A stretch of DNA of 64,000 bases from Haematococcus lacustris (Eukaryota; Chlorophyta; Chlorophyceae; Chlamydomonadales; Haematococcaceae): assembly GCA_030144725.1 (NCBI GenBank), contig JASKMD010000008.1, positions 13,170,160 through 13,234,159 on the forward strand, written 5' to 3'. Position 1 is the first letter of the stretch, and each line of letters starts with the position of its first letter. Positions 11,711-22,182 of this stretch are shown here, piece after piece. Position numbers and translations under genes: made by a program. Under the pieces are notes generated by a model. That model saw nothing but the letters and a program-made list of their open reading frames with translations, had not been told where the DNA came from and searched no databases.

Positions 11711-12220
11711 CTATGTATCGCTGATGCTAAGTACATGCATTGATGCAAAAAGGTGGCATTGATGCAAGAAGGTGGCGAAGATGTTGATACGGGTGTGGGT
11801 TGGGGTGGGCTAGGGGAAGGGGGGGGGAAGTTATGACTGAAAGTGGTCTTGCCGACCCCGGGCAGGGACCCTGTGGAGGGTCGTCATGGAGGGTCATTTT
11901 ACATTCTCTCCACAATGTTGATTCTGATCTGATACAAACTTGCCATGTCATGTCTTACAATCATTACTTTGTGCTTAGTGGTCCACCACACCAAAAAGGC
12001 AGAAGCACTGGAAGCAATACATGTCTCAAGCTCAACTGCCTTGCAACACCACTACAGAAGACATGTATCGCTGATGCTAAGTACATGCATTGATGCAAGA
12101 AGGTGGCAACACCACACAACACCAAAACACACCACCACCACCACAACACATTGACTCATGCCTCACACACCACCTATGCTATGTGCACAACAAGCAAGGA
12201 CCGGCTGCACCTCCTTGCTT
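11711..12220. repeat. Dispersed repeat with internal direct copies
   Basis: The phrase TGTATCGCTGATGCTAAG plus CATGCATTGATGCAA occurs at 11716-11760 and again at 12063-12098. A diverged inverted copy of 12045-12260 lies at 13690-13930 across the N gap (ACATGCATTGATGG, CCTATGCCATGTGCACAAC). It is noncoding. Confidence 0.6.
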
Positions 12221-12284
12221 TAGCTAACACTCACTACGGGACTGCTAACACTCACTACGGGACTGCCTATGCCCAATGCCCCAT

Positions 12285-12399
12285 GGCTGGGCTGGGCTGG
12301 GCTGGGCTGGGCTGGGCTGGGCTGGGCTGGGCTGGGCTGGGCTGGGCTGGGCTGGGCTGGGCTGGGCTGGGCTGGGCTGGGCTGGGCTGGGCTGGGCTG
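12285..12399 (+). repeat. Pure GGCTG/GCTGG pentanucleotide tandem array
   Basis: About 23 uninterrupted copies of a 5-bp unit are followed by noncoding sequence. A related but degraded AGCCT/AGCCC array lies on the other side of the gap in opposite orientation (13520-13680). Confidence 0.95.
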
Positions 12400-12950
12400 T
12401 ACCCTAACAACACACAACACAACACAACAACAACGTCCAGCTCCAGACTGCGCGCTCCAGGCTGCCCGCTCCAAGCTCCAGCGTGTGTCGTGGGATGGGG
12501 GGGAGGGGAGGGGGGAAAGTAGGTGGGTAGACTCGGAAGTGGTGGTGGGACGGGGTAGGGAAGGGAGAAGGGGGCAAGGGACAGGAGTGTGAACATCAAG
12601 CCTGCAGCCAGCAAGAGGCATCCTTGTGATTAGGCTGGGCATTGGGGGCCACTCATGTCCAGGGGCCGGCCACTCACAGTTTTGCTCCGTGTCATGCCTT
12701 GCTGACTCCTTGCTACCTCCTTGGTGGATGCTGCTCTACGCCGTGTCTGCCTTGCTTGCAACCACCAAGCCATGCTACACCTGTCATGCTCCAGCTGTCG
12801 GTATTATCAGTCAGCTAAGGCTTAGCAAGCAGATGAACAAGATTAACACCCCAGCTGCATGTGCACTCACTCGAAGTCCAAGCTGACGCTCCAAGCGCCT
12901 CCTACCTGCTGCTCTTGGCTACTGCTCTTGCGATGACGACTAGCTTATTC
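12400..12950. other. Unassigned sequence before the gap
   Basis: It contains a CTCCAGGCTGCCCGCTCC motif (near 12465), whose reverse complement is repeated four times right after the gap (13451-13520). No gene recognised. Confidence 0.4.
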
Positions 12951-13450
12951 NNNNNNNNNNNNNNNNNNNNNNNNNNNNNNNNNNNNNNNNNNNNNNNNNN
13001 NNNNNNNNNNNNNNNNNNNNNNNNNNNNNNNNNNNNNNNNNNNNNNNNNNNNNNNNNNNNNNNNNNNNNNNNNNNNNNNNNNNNNNNNNNNNNNNNNNNN
13101 NNNNNNNNNNNNNNNNNNNNNNNNNNNNNNNNNNNNNNNNNNNNNNNNNNNNNNNNNNNNNNNNNNNNNNNNNNNNNNNNNNNNNNNNNNNNNNNNNNNN
13201 NNNNNNNNNNNNNNNNNNNNNNNNNNNNNNNNNNNNNNNNNNNNNNNNNNNNNNNNNNNNNNNNNNNNNNNNNNNNNNNNNNNNNNNNNNNNNNNNNNNN
13301 NNNNNNNNNNNNNNNNNNNNNNNNNNNNNNNNNNNNNNNNNNNNNNNNNNNNNNNNNNNNNNNNNNNNNNNNNNNNNNNNNNNNNNNNNNNNNNNNNNNN
13401 NNNNNNNNNNNNNNNNNNNNNNNNNNNNNNNNNNNNNNNNNNNNNNNNNN
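12951..13450. other. Assembly gap of exactly 500 N
   Basis: A fixed-size N run marks a scaffold join of unknown true length. The flanks are inverted copies of the same repeat family, which makes orientation across the join ambiguous. Confidence 0.99.
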
Positions 13451-13930
13451 AGCGGGCAGCCTAGAGCGGGCAGCCTGAAGCGGGCAGCCTGGAGCGGGCA
13501 ACCTGGAGTGGGCAACCTGGAGCCAAGCCTAGCCCAGCCTACCCCAGCCTAGCCTAGCCTAGCCTACCCCAGCCTAGCCTAGCCTAGCCTACCCCAGGCT
13601 AGCCTTGCCTAGGCTAGCCTACCCTAGCCTACCCTAGCCTAGCCTACCCCAGGCTAGCCCAGCCTAGCCTAGCCCAGCCTGATTTGGTGCCATGGGGCAT
13701 AGGCAGCAAGGCAAAGTGCTTAGCAGTCCCGTGATAAGGTGTTAGCCCATAGCAATGAGGTGCAGCCAGTCCTTGTGGTTGTGCACATGGCATAGGTGGT
13801 GAGCAAGGCATGAGTCGTTGTGTTGTTGTTGTAGTGATGTTGGTGGTGTTGTTGTGTGGTGTTGTCACCTTCCATCAATGCATGTGCTTAGCACCAGCAA
13901 TACATGCCGTTTGTTGTGGTGTTGCGAGGT
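13451..13930. repeat. AGCGGGCAGCCTGG and AGCCTACCCC tandem repeats plus inverted dispersed repeat
   Basis: Four ~14-bp AGCGGGCAGCCTGG-type units are followed by about 150 bp of AGCCT/ACCCC units. From 13690 comes a diverged inverted copy of 12045-12260. Noncoding. Confidence 0.8.
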
Positions 13931-13954
13931 GTTCGGGCGTCGTTGCATACGTTG

Positions 13955-14600
13955 TGGCAGGACCCTGTAGCCGTGCGGCAGGACCCTGTGAACGTGTGTC
14001 GTAGGACCCTGTAGCCGTGCGGCAGGACCCTGTGAGAATATGTCGTAGGACCCTGTAGCCGTGCGGCAGAACCCTGTAGACAAACGTCGCAGGAACCCTG
14101 TAGCCGTGCGGCAGAACCCTGTAAACAAACGTCGCAGGACCCTGTAGCCGTGCGGCAGAACCCTGTAAAAAATGTCGCAGGACCCTGTAGCCGTGCGGCA
14201 GAACCCTGTAGACATACGTCGCAGGACCCTGTAGGCGTGCGGCAGGACCCTGTAGACATACGTCGCAGGACCCTGTAGCCGTGCGGCAGGACCCTGTAGA
14301 CAAACGTCGCAGGACCCTGTAGGCGTGCGGCAGAACCCTGTAGCCTAATTTAGCAGGACCCTGTAGGCGTGCGGCAGGACCCTGTAGCCTAATGTAGCAG
14401 GACCCTGTAGCCGTGCGGCAGGACCCTGTAGACAAACGTTCGCAGGACCCTGTAGCCGTGCGGCAGAACCCTGTAGATAAATGTCGCAGGACCCTGTAGC
14501 CGTGCGGCAGAACCCTGTAAACAAATGTCGCAGGACCCTGTAGCCGTGCGGCAGAACCCTGTGGCCTAGGACCCTGTACAGGGTCGGTAGGACCCTGTAC
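13955..14600. repeat. Minisatellite A, period about 45 bp
   Basis: Alternating units built on GCAGGACCCTGTAGCCGTGCGG and GCAGAACCCTGTAGACAAACGTC run for some 14 periods. The half-unit AGGACCCTGTA recurs every 20-25 bp. Absence of stops in some minus frames is a by-product of the repeat. Confidence 0.93.
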
Positions 14601-14756
14601 AGGGTTAGGTAACTTTTCAAATAGTTATAACATCGCAGCAACTTGGAGTTTTTCAATGATTACAACGGCGATGAGTCGGCCTTTCCTGGGGCTATCTGCA
14701 GTATGCCTCCCGGGAAGAAATGACGTAGGCGACTTCCGGCCTTAATCGGCGCGAGT

Positions 14757-15401
14757 GAAGAGTCCATCAAGTCTACACCGTTCCTGGTTAATACCGGACA
14801 GTCCCCCATTACCCCTATGCTCCACTCTCTACCTGACAAGGGGCGGTGCCCTGAAGGCCTGTCCTATGCTACTTGGTGGCAGGAGGCTGTGGCTAAGGCC
14901 AAGCTATGCATGCAGGCTGCTCAGCAACGTCAAGCTGCCTATGCCAACCAGGACCGTCGAGATGTGCATTACAAGGTGGGTCAAATGGTCCTGCTCAGCA
15001 CTAAGAACATGAGGTTGAAGCCAGGCAAAGCACGAAAACTGCTGCCACGTTTTGTGGGCCCCTTCAAGGTGCTTGACTTGGTTGGTCAGGTTGCAGTGAA
15101 CCTGCAGCTGCCTGCCTCCATGTCACGTCTTCACCCTGTGTTCCATGTGTCACTCATCAAACCCTACACTGGCACTGATGTGGGCTTCATGCCTCCGCCT
15201 GTTGAGTGGCTTGATGAGGAGCCTGTGTACTATGTTGAGCGTCTGCTGGACCACAGACATGTGCATGCAGGAAAGGCCAAGGAGTACCTGGTGCAGTGGG
15301 AAGGCTATGATGCCGACCACAACACCTGGGAGCCACGTTCCAACTTGGTTGGCTGTGACAAGATCCTGGCTGAGTACAATGCAGCTCACAACTTGAAGTA
15401 A
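14757..15401 (+). pseudogene. Gypsy-1 pol, 3' half (integrase C-terminus plus chromodomain)
   Basis: The frame opens with ESIKSTPFLVNTGQSP, the segment just after the third catalytic residue of Gypsy integrases. It continues through the GPFKVLDLVGQVAV fold and HPVFHVSLIKPY, and ends in a chromodomain (YYVERLLDHR, YLVQWEGYDADHNTWEP) before a stop at 15401. The integrase zinc finger and DDE core are missing upstream, where unrelated sequence and minisatellite A take over. The polypurine tract GGAGGGGGAGGAA (15639-15652) follows, directly before the LTR. The matching 5' half lies at 48497-52440 in opposite orientation. Confidence 0.9.
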
Positions 15402-15652
15402 GTCCTAGGCCATGCATGCTGGTATGCTGCTGGACTTTGGCATTCTCAGCATGCTTGTACCTCTGGTCAGCTGCTACCTGTGTGGTTATGGTTTCCCTGT
15501 GTCTAGTCGGCACGATGGTCTTTGACCGCTCCCTAAGCTATGACCTGGTGCGCCCTTTGGGTTGCCCAGTAGCTAAATCAGCATGCTGTAGGCAATGCGA
15601 GTCACGTGGTTTTACCCGTGGCGGAACGGAAGCCCCTTTGGAGGGGGAGGAA
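15402..15652 (+). other. Gypsy-1 3' untranslated segment with polypurine tract
   Basis: Noncoding stretch between the pol stop and the 3' LTR. The run GGAGGGGGAGGAA at 15640-15652 abuts the LTR and is the likely plus-strand primer. Confidence 0.75.
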
Positions 15653-15952
15653 TGTAAAGTGCGCACCTCTGGAAGAGATTGCCGCTTCGCGTCGTCTGGG
15701 CTGTCTCGTGAATGCGAGCCGTCGCGGGACGCGGGTTACACGTGTAGAGTGAGATTTGGCAGGTTAAAGACTAGCGACATTGCGTTCGTGAGTACAACTG
15801 GTTCGATCCCAGGGAGCCCCGTTCTAAGCTCTAGCCATTCTCGCAATACACCACTGTAACCCAACACCCTAGTCGGAAGTCTCCGCCTCGACTGGACCGG
15901 CCTTCGAGCTTGTGTCAAAAGGTCATCTGACGTTGCGTCCCCGCACGTTACA
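15653..15952 (+). mobile_element. Gypsy-1 3' LTR (300 bp)
   Basis: The sequence starts TGTAAAGTGCG and ends CGCACGTTACA with short inverted termini (TGTAA/TTACA). It is the same length as, and by eye differs at one base (CTAGCGACA versus CTAGCAACA) from, the minus-strand LTR at 52141-52440. It is followed by CCAAG, the complement of CTTGG found beside the other LTR. Confidence 0.95.
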
Positions 15953-16074
15953 CCAAGCTGCGGAGCACCACGCCGTAGCGGGGCGTCGCGGTTTGACCTC
16001 TTGGAGTGCAGTATACGCGACAAAAAGTGACGGTACATTTTATCGAGCCATTTTACCTGACCTTGTGGGACCTG
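15953..16074 (-). mobile_element. T1-type transposon, left terminal 122 bp (split copy)
   Basis: This is the reverse complement of 35052-35173, the left end of the intact T1 copy, including the terminal CAGGTCCCACAAGGTC. It is cut at the CTTGG site by the Gypsy-1 insertion. The rest of this copy resumes at 52441. Confidence 0.92.
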
Positions 16075-16135
16075 ACTTTGAGACCTTTCAGATATTCTGT
16101 CCGCATGCAATCTTACTCAGCATGGTCACGTAACA
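16075..16135 (-). mobile_element. Gypsy-2 3' LTR, first 61 bp
   Basis: Identical in content to the first 61 bp of the complete LTR (20866 going down), starting TGTTACGTGACC. It is preceded, in element sense, by the polypurine run GGTGGGGGGGAA (16136-16147). It is interrupted by the T1 end; LTR positions 55-180 are at 58290-58415. Confidence 0.92.
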
Positions 16136-16262
16136 TTCCCCCCCACCTGGCTCAGCTGCACTCAGCTGACCACCGTGGTGTTGCCCCGCTCAGGCACATT
16201 GTGCCGTCACTCGCGCCCACACTAGCGCTAGGTGTCTGAGTTCCTTTCATGGCCTCCTCACA

Positions 16263-19200
16263 TCAGCCCACCGCCTCAGCCTCAGCCGTACCAGCCTCCA
16301 AACCGAGCTTCTGTAGGTAGGCAGTCAACATCTCCTGGCACCCCACCAGCTGTGACCTGGACTCCCACGTGTTGTGCTCGTCCCCATGGCCTTGCCACTT
16401 GACCAGGAACTCCAACTGCCTCTTCTTGGGCTTGTCACCCCGCTTGCCTTGGCTCTTGGCCAGCCGGTGATCCACCACCTTCTCCACCTTGTACTCTGGC
16501 TCTCCATCTAGCCATTGCAGTGGGGGTGGGCCTGCGTGCCCAGGCACCTGGTCAGAGGCATCGTAGGTCCTGTAAGGCTTCACAAGGGACACATGAAACA
16601 CGTTATGGATCCGAGACCACTCCTCAGGCAGGTCCAGCTTCACTGCTGCTCTGCCCACCATGTACTCAACTCGGAAAGGACCGACATAGCGTGGCTTCAG
16701 TTTTCTGGCACCAGGCTGGCCCACTCTGCCCCTCATGTTTTGTGTGCTCAACAACACCATGTCGCCAGGTTCAAACACCGCGTCACGCCGCTTAGTATCC
16801 TGATAGGCCTTCATGCGCTTCTGCGCTCGGGCTAGGCACTGCCTGGCCTGCTCCACCGCCTGCCTCGCATTGGCCACGAACTCGTGCGCCTGCGGCACTC
16901 TCTGGGGCAGGTCCAGCAGCTCAGCCACTCGCGGATGGTAGCCGTAGTTTAGGTAGAACGGCGTGCAACGGGTGGACTCCTGCTTGGCATTGTTGATGGC
17001 GAACTCGACGAGGGGTAAGTGTTCCGCCCAGTCCTTCTGGTCGGGCCTGATGTAATGCCTTAGCATCTCCTCTATCACCCGGTTCATGCGTTCCGTCTGA
17101 CCATCCGTCTGGGGGTGGTAAGCACTCGACAGGTCCACCTGGAGAAGCGCCGCAAGCTCAACAAAGAACCTGTTGTTGTTCAGGTTAGGTCCCCTGTCGC
17201 TCACAATGCTGTCTGGCCAGCCGTGTAGCCGAAACACATTGTCGACAAAGAGCTTGGCATATTGTACCGCTGTCATGCGCTCCCAGGTCCTGGCCAAGTG
17301 TACCATCTTGGTCAGCCGGTCCACAATCACCAAGATTGAATCATGCTTGGCTGGTCCACTTGCAGGGAGCTTCACAATGAGGTCAAGCGACACGGAGCCC
17401 CAAGGCCTCAAGGGGATAGGCAGCGGCTGTAGCTTGCCGGCGGGCTTCTGGGCGCTGGACTTGTTTAGTTGGCACGAGTGGCAGGTGCGTACGTAGTGCT
17501 TGACAGCCTCTGACACACCCTGCCAGTCAAAATAGCGTGTTACTTGCTCAAGGGTCTTTGTCATGCCCAAGTGACCCGTAGACTTGGCATCGTGCATGGT
17601 GTGTATCACTCTCCTCCTCAGCTTCTCATCATTAGGCACCACCACCTGGCCACGCTCTGTTAGCCACAGCCCCTCCAGCCGGTGTAGCTTTGAGGTGAAG
17701 GCAGCCTCGTCAAACCGCTTGTCCGCCCCGTAGGCCTGCTTGACTGCTTGCAGCAGCGTTGTGGGGTCTGACCCGTCACTGGCCTCTTGTTGCTCTGTGT
17801 CCTGCCGCAGGGTTTCCCCCCCACCTGGCTGCAGCCCTCTAGGCGTGCCGGCAGCCATGTCAGCAGGCGGGGTCAGCTTGCCAGCCTCATAGGCCCTCTC
17901 CCTAGCCACAACCTGCTCTCTCTCAGCCACCTTGCGGAGCTCAGCTGCTGTGCGGCGGGTGGTGGCAGCCAGCACTGCACCGTCATGTCCAGGCACCAGC
18001 AGTAGCACCGGGCAGCTCTCTGTGGCAGGCATGCTTAGCGCCGGGTTGCGGCTGATGGGATCAGCCACATTGTCCGCACCAGGATGGTATCTGATTTCAT
18101 ACTTGTAACGGGACAGCTCCTCCATCCACCGTGTCTGCCGCCTTGACAGGTTTGCTTGCGTTTGAAGGTAGATTAGGGGGTTGTGATCAGTTTGTATTGT
18201 AACATCCACAGCTCCATCCAGGTAGCACCTCCATTCCCTCACAGCCCTGATGATGGCTAGCAGCTCCTGGTCTCCTGTAGAGTACCTTGTTTCAGGTGGT
18301 GACAGCTTTTTGCTGGTGTAAGCTATGGGTCTGCCTTCTTGCAGCAACACTGCTCCAGTGCCCACCAGCGACGCGTCAGTGCACACCACAAAGGGCTTTG
18401 TGAAGTCAGGCAGTGCCAACACAGGAGCAGAGCACAGGGCGTCTTTCAGGCCATTAAATGCTTTCAAATGTGCCCCCCCAAACTTTTGCCAGTCGAACTG
18501 TGCCGCAGCCGTCTTGCTGGTCAGGTCGGTCAGCGGCGCAGCGATAGCGCTGAAGTTGGGAATGAAGCGCCGAAAATAGTTCGCCAACCCCAAAAAGGCC
18601 TGCAGATCCTTCAGGTTGCGCGGAACGTGCCACTCCCGGACCACTTTCACTTTTGCTGGGTCGACAGCAATGCCATGTTCGCCCACAATACGCCAGCTCT
18701 GTGTTGTTGAACTCGCATTTGGAGCGTTTGGCGTAGAGCTTGTGTTGTCTCATGAGCTCCAGCACCTCTTTCAGATGTCGCACATGCTCCTCAGCAGTAT
18801 TGCTCATGACCAGGATGTCATCAATGTAAACCAGCACAGACTTGTTGATCAGAGGTCGAAACACGTTGTTCATGACTCGTTGGAAGGTAGCAGGAGCGTT
18901 TGTAAGCCCGAAGCACAGCACTTTAAACTGGAACTGCCCCATGGGCGTCAGGAATGCTGTCTTGGGCCGGTCCGCCTCTGTGATCCTGATTTGATGGTAG
19001 CCGGATTGAAGATCAAGTGAACTAAACACTTTCTTGCCAGCCAACTTGTCAAAGAGGTCATCAATCCTCGGCAGGGGATATCTGTCCTTCACCGTCAGTT
19101 TGTTTAGTGCTCTGTAGTCAATACACATCCTCAACGACCCGTCCTTCTTCTCCACAAACAGCACAGGGGCTCCATAGGGGCTACCGCTGGGCTCTATCAG

Positions 19201-19500
19201 CCCCCTGGCTTGCAGCTCTGACACCTGTCTCTTGACCTCAGCCTCCTCCCTGGGGCTCAGCTTGTAAGGCCGCTTGTATGGTGGCGGAGCATCAGACTCC
19301 ATCCTGATGGTGTGCCCTACACCCCTGTCTGGGGGCAGACCTGGCGGCATGTCCTGGAACACATCAGAGTACTCATCTAGCACAGCCTGCAGCTCTGCAT
19401 CTGTGACCAGCTCAGATCCATCCTTTCCACTGCTCTCCTTGCAGCCTGCCACTGCAGCAGCCAGGCTCCCCTTGTGCCAGCCCTTCTGTGTCACTTTCAC
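16263..19500 (-). pseudogene. Gypsy-2 pol: reverse transcriptase, RNase H, integrase, chromodomain
   Basis: This is the polyprotein of a chromodomain-bearing Gypsy element. In the upstream frame (19500-18690) reverse transcriptase motifs are clear: LRMCIDYRALNK, DRYPLPRIDDLFD, SSLDLQSGYHQI, CFGLTNAPATFQ and VYIDDILVMS. A frameshift near 18700 moves into the frame 18686-16263. There it encodes the connection region, RNase H (VVCTDAS, QTDHNPL), the integrase zinc finger (H-x-H...CHSC), core motifs SLDLIVKL, SDRGPN and HPQTDGQTERMNRVIEE, GPFRV, and a chromodomain (VEKVVDHR, FLVKWQGHGDEHNTWES). The second frame is uninterrupted for 807 codons, so decay is recent. The element lacks a recognisable gag capsid. 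Confidence 0.93.
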
Positions 19501-20476
19501 TGCCAGGCTGCACCAATAGCAGCAAGCTGCGGCATCCCTTGCGAAGCAGCCTCGCCGTCTGTCCCACGCTGAGCGGTTCCGCTGGCTCGACTAGCCCTCC
19601 TGAGGCTACAGCAGCCTGAGCTACGGCTTCAAAAGATGGCAGGTGTTTCGAGCGAAGTGCCAGCAGGTTCACCGGTTTGCCCTCAGGCGACAATAACGTG
19701 CACATTCCGTGCTTCGGTTTCATCACCACGTCGTTGGCGAACAGCCAGCCCGATCCCAGAATTAAGTCGACACCTTCAATTACTCTCTTCTGAATCTCCA
19801 GCAATTCAGCACCACACGCTCATTGTTGGCCGTCAATACTGGTGTTGGCCTCATGGCTTCCTTCTCCAACGTAGCATCAGATGGGTCTATCTTGTGCTTT
19901 TGCAGCCACTGATCACTGATGATGCTGAAGGTAGCGCCAGTGTCCATCATAATCTGGCATGTCCTGCTTCCAAAGCGGCGTTGCACGGCACCACTGGCCC
20001 ACAAGCCAAAGTAAGACTCAAAGCCCCTGTTTCGCAGCACATCATCAATCTTCCAAGCCTCAGGCAGGCTCACGTTCGTTCTGACCACATGCTGTGCCGC
20101 TGGTGCTCCTGGCAGCGACCGACCACTTGCGTCTCCCAGGCCAGCTCCGCCAAAATTCGCAAGCGCTCCATGCTGGCTTGCACCGCATCCCGCGCTTCCA
20201 GAAACTGCTTCACTGCGCTCACCCTCCTCACGCCCATTGCTTCCTCTACGCTTCCCTCTCTCACGGGACTCTTGCAACTCCACTACGCTTCCCTCTCTCA
20301 CGGGACTCTTGCAACTCCCGCTCTTTTGCGGCCAGCTGAGCTTGCAAGGCCTCCACAGTTCTTTGCAAGTCCTCCGGACTATTGCCCCCTTCCATCGCCG
20401 CTCTCGCAGAATTTCCCTCAGCCGACTGGGTCATTGTACCGCACAAAGGTCTTCCGCACGCAGGCTCACTAGCCAC
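19412..20476 (-). pseudogene. Gypsy-2 gag remnant and aspartic protease
   Basis: The frame from about 20435 (MTQSAEGN) gives a short heptad-like segment (LQRTVEALQAQLAAKERELQ), then shifts frame at a ~37-bp tandem duplication (20246-20318). The next frame leads to the protease DTGATFSIISDQW (near 19945) and NNERVVLNC, shifting again near 19800 to IEGVDLILGSGWLFANDVVM. No capsid or CCHC knuckle is seen between start and protease. This suggests an internal deletion of gag. Confidence 0.8.
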
Positions 20477-20673
20477 ACAGGCTCACTAGCCACTCAGGCT
20501 CACTAGCCACTCAGGCTCTCAGCTCTCACAGGCTCACTAGCCACTCAGCGTCCGCACTCCGCCGTCGCCTCACGACTTTTACAAACTGGCGCACTACAGT
20601 CGCTTCAATACAACCACGCTTCCACCGCTCTCTGTCGCTCGTCTCAAACACACCCAGTCCGGCTCAGGGCATC

Positions 20674-20866
20674 GGTCGGAAACCACTGTTGCGTTAGCGG
20701 CTATAGTGTTCTGAGGTATCCATCGTAGATCAGGGCGTAGTCCATCTACCTGGGAATCGGACCCAGCCTCAGAACACCTCACCACTAACACATTTCTCAT
20801 AGGAGACTTTGAGACCTTTCAGATATTCTGTCCGCATGCAATCTTACTCAGCATGGTCACGTAACA
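20674..20866 (-). mobile_element. Gypsy-2 5' LTR (180 bp) and primer-binding site
   Basis: The LTR spans 20866 down to 20687 (TGTTACG...CGCAACA). One base later comes TGGTTTCCGACC (20685-20674), a candidate tRNA primer-binding site shared with Gypsy-1. The outer flank is CACAG on the plus strand, i.e. CTGTG in element sense, identical to the 5 bp after the LTR end at 58415. Confidence 0.93.
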
Positions 20867-22182
20867 CACAGGGGTCAGGCAATGGTATGGGTGGTAGGCA
20901 GGGTTGTGAAAATTGCAGTATTTCATGAAATCTTGCACTGAAATCTTGCACTGAAATCTTTCACGTGCAAGAAATGAAACTTTCACTGCAACAAATGAAA
21001 TCCCGGTAGCCCCCAGCACCCGGCAGCTGGTATGGTATGGGTGGTAGCCACTGGTAGGCGCCCATGCCCATGTGCATGTGCCATGTGCATGGGAACATAA
21101 CTCCACACACCCCCTTAACACCATCCTGAGTTGTCCCTAGTGGTCCGACTCTATTAAAGGCCCTAGTGAGGGACGAGGGGGCTGGTTGCCGCTGTAGCTC
21201 AATTGTAAGGCAGGAGCCCAGTGAGCTGAATTGCTTGTAAGTGTCAACCTCAGGGGTCACCCATCTGGTTGCCGCTGCTGCGGGCCTGGTCACAGCTGCT
21301 GATTAGACTACTGAGCAGGGGTGATGTGCAACGTGCAACTGCTTCCGGTGCAGCTCAACCAGGACTAGGCCACCCTCTGCATGCCAGCATCACGGCTCCC
21401 AGGCATGCGGCCCCTCAGCTGCGGTCCTCCAGCCCCAGTGCCCGACCCTGGAGCTGAGGTGCTTATCGCGTAATGTTATGGTCATCAGCATGGCCCTATG
21501 CCTCTTGGCATGCGACTCTTGATTAGGCATGTCAGGCTTGCCCAAGGCCGGCCTATGGGCCGTCCTCCGCCCTGTCTTTTGCAAGCAGGGATAGTCCTTG
21601 GGGGGTAGGCCACCCACCCAATGTCCAGGGGACCCCAGGATGCCAATTTCCCTCATGCTGCCGCTCATGGCAGGCCCTTCTAGCTGCACATGTCTAGGGG
21701 TGGGTGTCCCGGTCCAGCCACATGCCCCATGGGGATTCCCTGGGGTGGGGGCTCTGGGCCAGGTGCAGCAGATGGGGGCTAAGCAGGTGAGCACGGGTTT
21801 AATCGTATTGATTAGTTACTGTCTAGGTTTGGACTGTCTTGGGACTTAGTCATGGCACTCCAGAAACATGTCAATTGTCAAAGGTCCCAACTCTTCTCAC
21901 GCCAAGATGAAAAAGAAAAGGCCAGGCACACACCACAGCAAAGGTGGGTGCCGCAACCAACGCTTCAAGTAGGGGCATATGGTGTTCAGTAAGACGCAAT
22001 GGGATGGTGTGAAACAAGGCTGTGGAATTGTGCTGGGTCAAAGCAACTGATGAACAGAGTCAGGCAGCAGCGGCAGTGTCGCCACATGTGCTGTGGAGAA
22101 TGCGCTGCTGCTAGACCATCGCGTATGCCTGTGTTTGACCCCTTGACCAGAAGCTGGAGACAGCTGCTGAACAGCCTGACTG
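20867..22182. other. Mostly noncoding region with repeat copies
   Basis: 20867-21080 is a copy of the repeat seen at 30190-30241 (CCATTGCCTGACCCCTGTG on the minus strand, GGGCGCCTACCA). It is interrupted around 20905-21005 by a TTTCATGAAAT-rich stretch resembling the hAT termini at 59714. The stretch 21130-22182 shows no gene I can support. Confidence 0.5.

Noticed and set aside
12861..13515. Open frames crossing the first N gap
   Set aside because: They consist almost wholly of unknown residues and have no coding resemblance outside the gap.
13955..14600. CRISPR-like array
   Set aside because: Units are contiguous and diverge gradually, with no unique spacers of uniform length; the host is eukaryotic.
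13865..14656. Repetitive minus-strand frames in minisatellite A (TATGSCD units)
   Set aside because: Periodicity is set by the 45-bp DNA repeat, all three frames are similarly open, and no start or splice context supports a gene.
15416..15859. Plus-strand frame covering the end of Gypsy-1 and its LTR
   Set aside because: It spans the polypurine tract and LTR boundary, so it is a chance frame.
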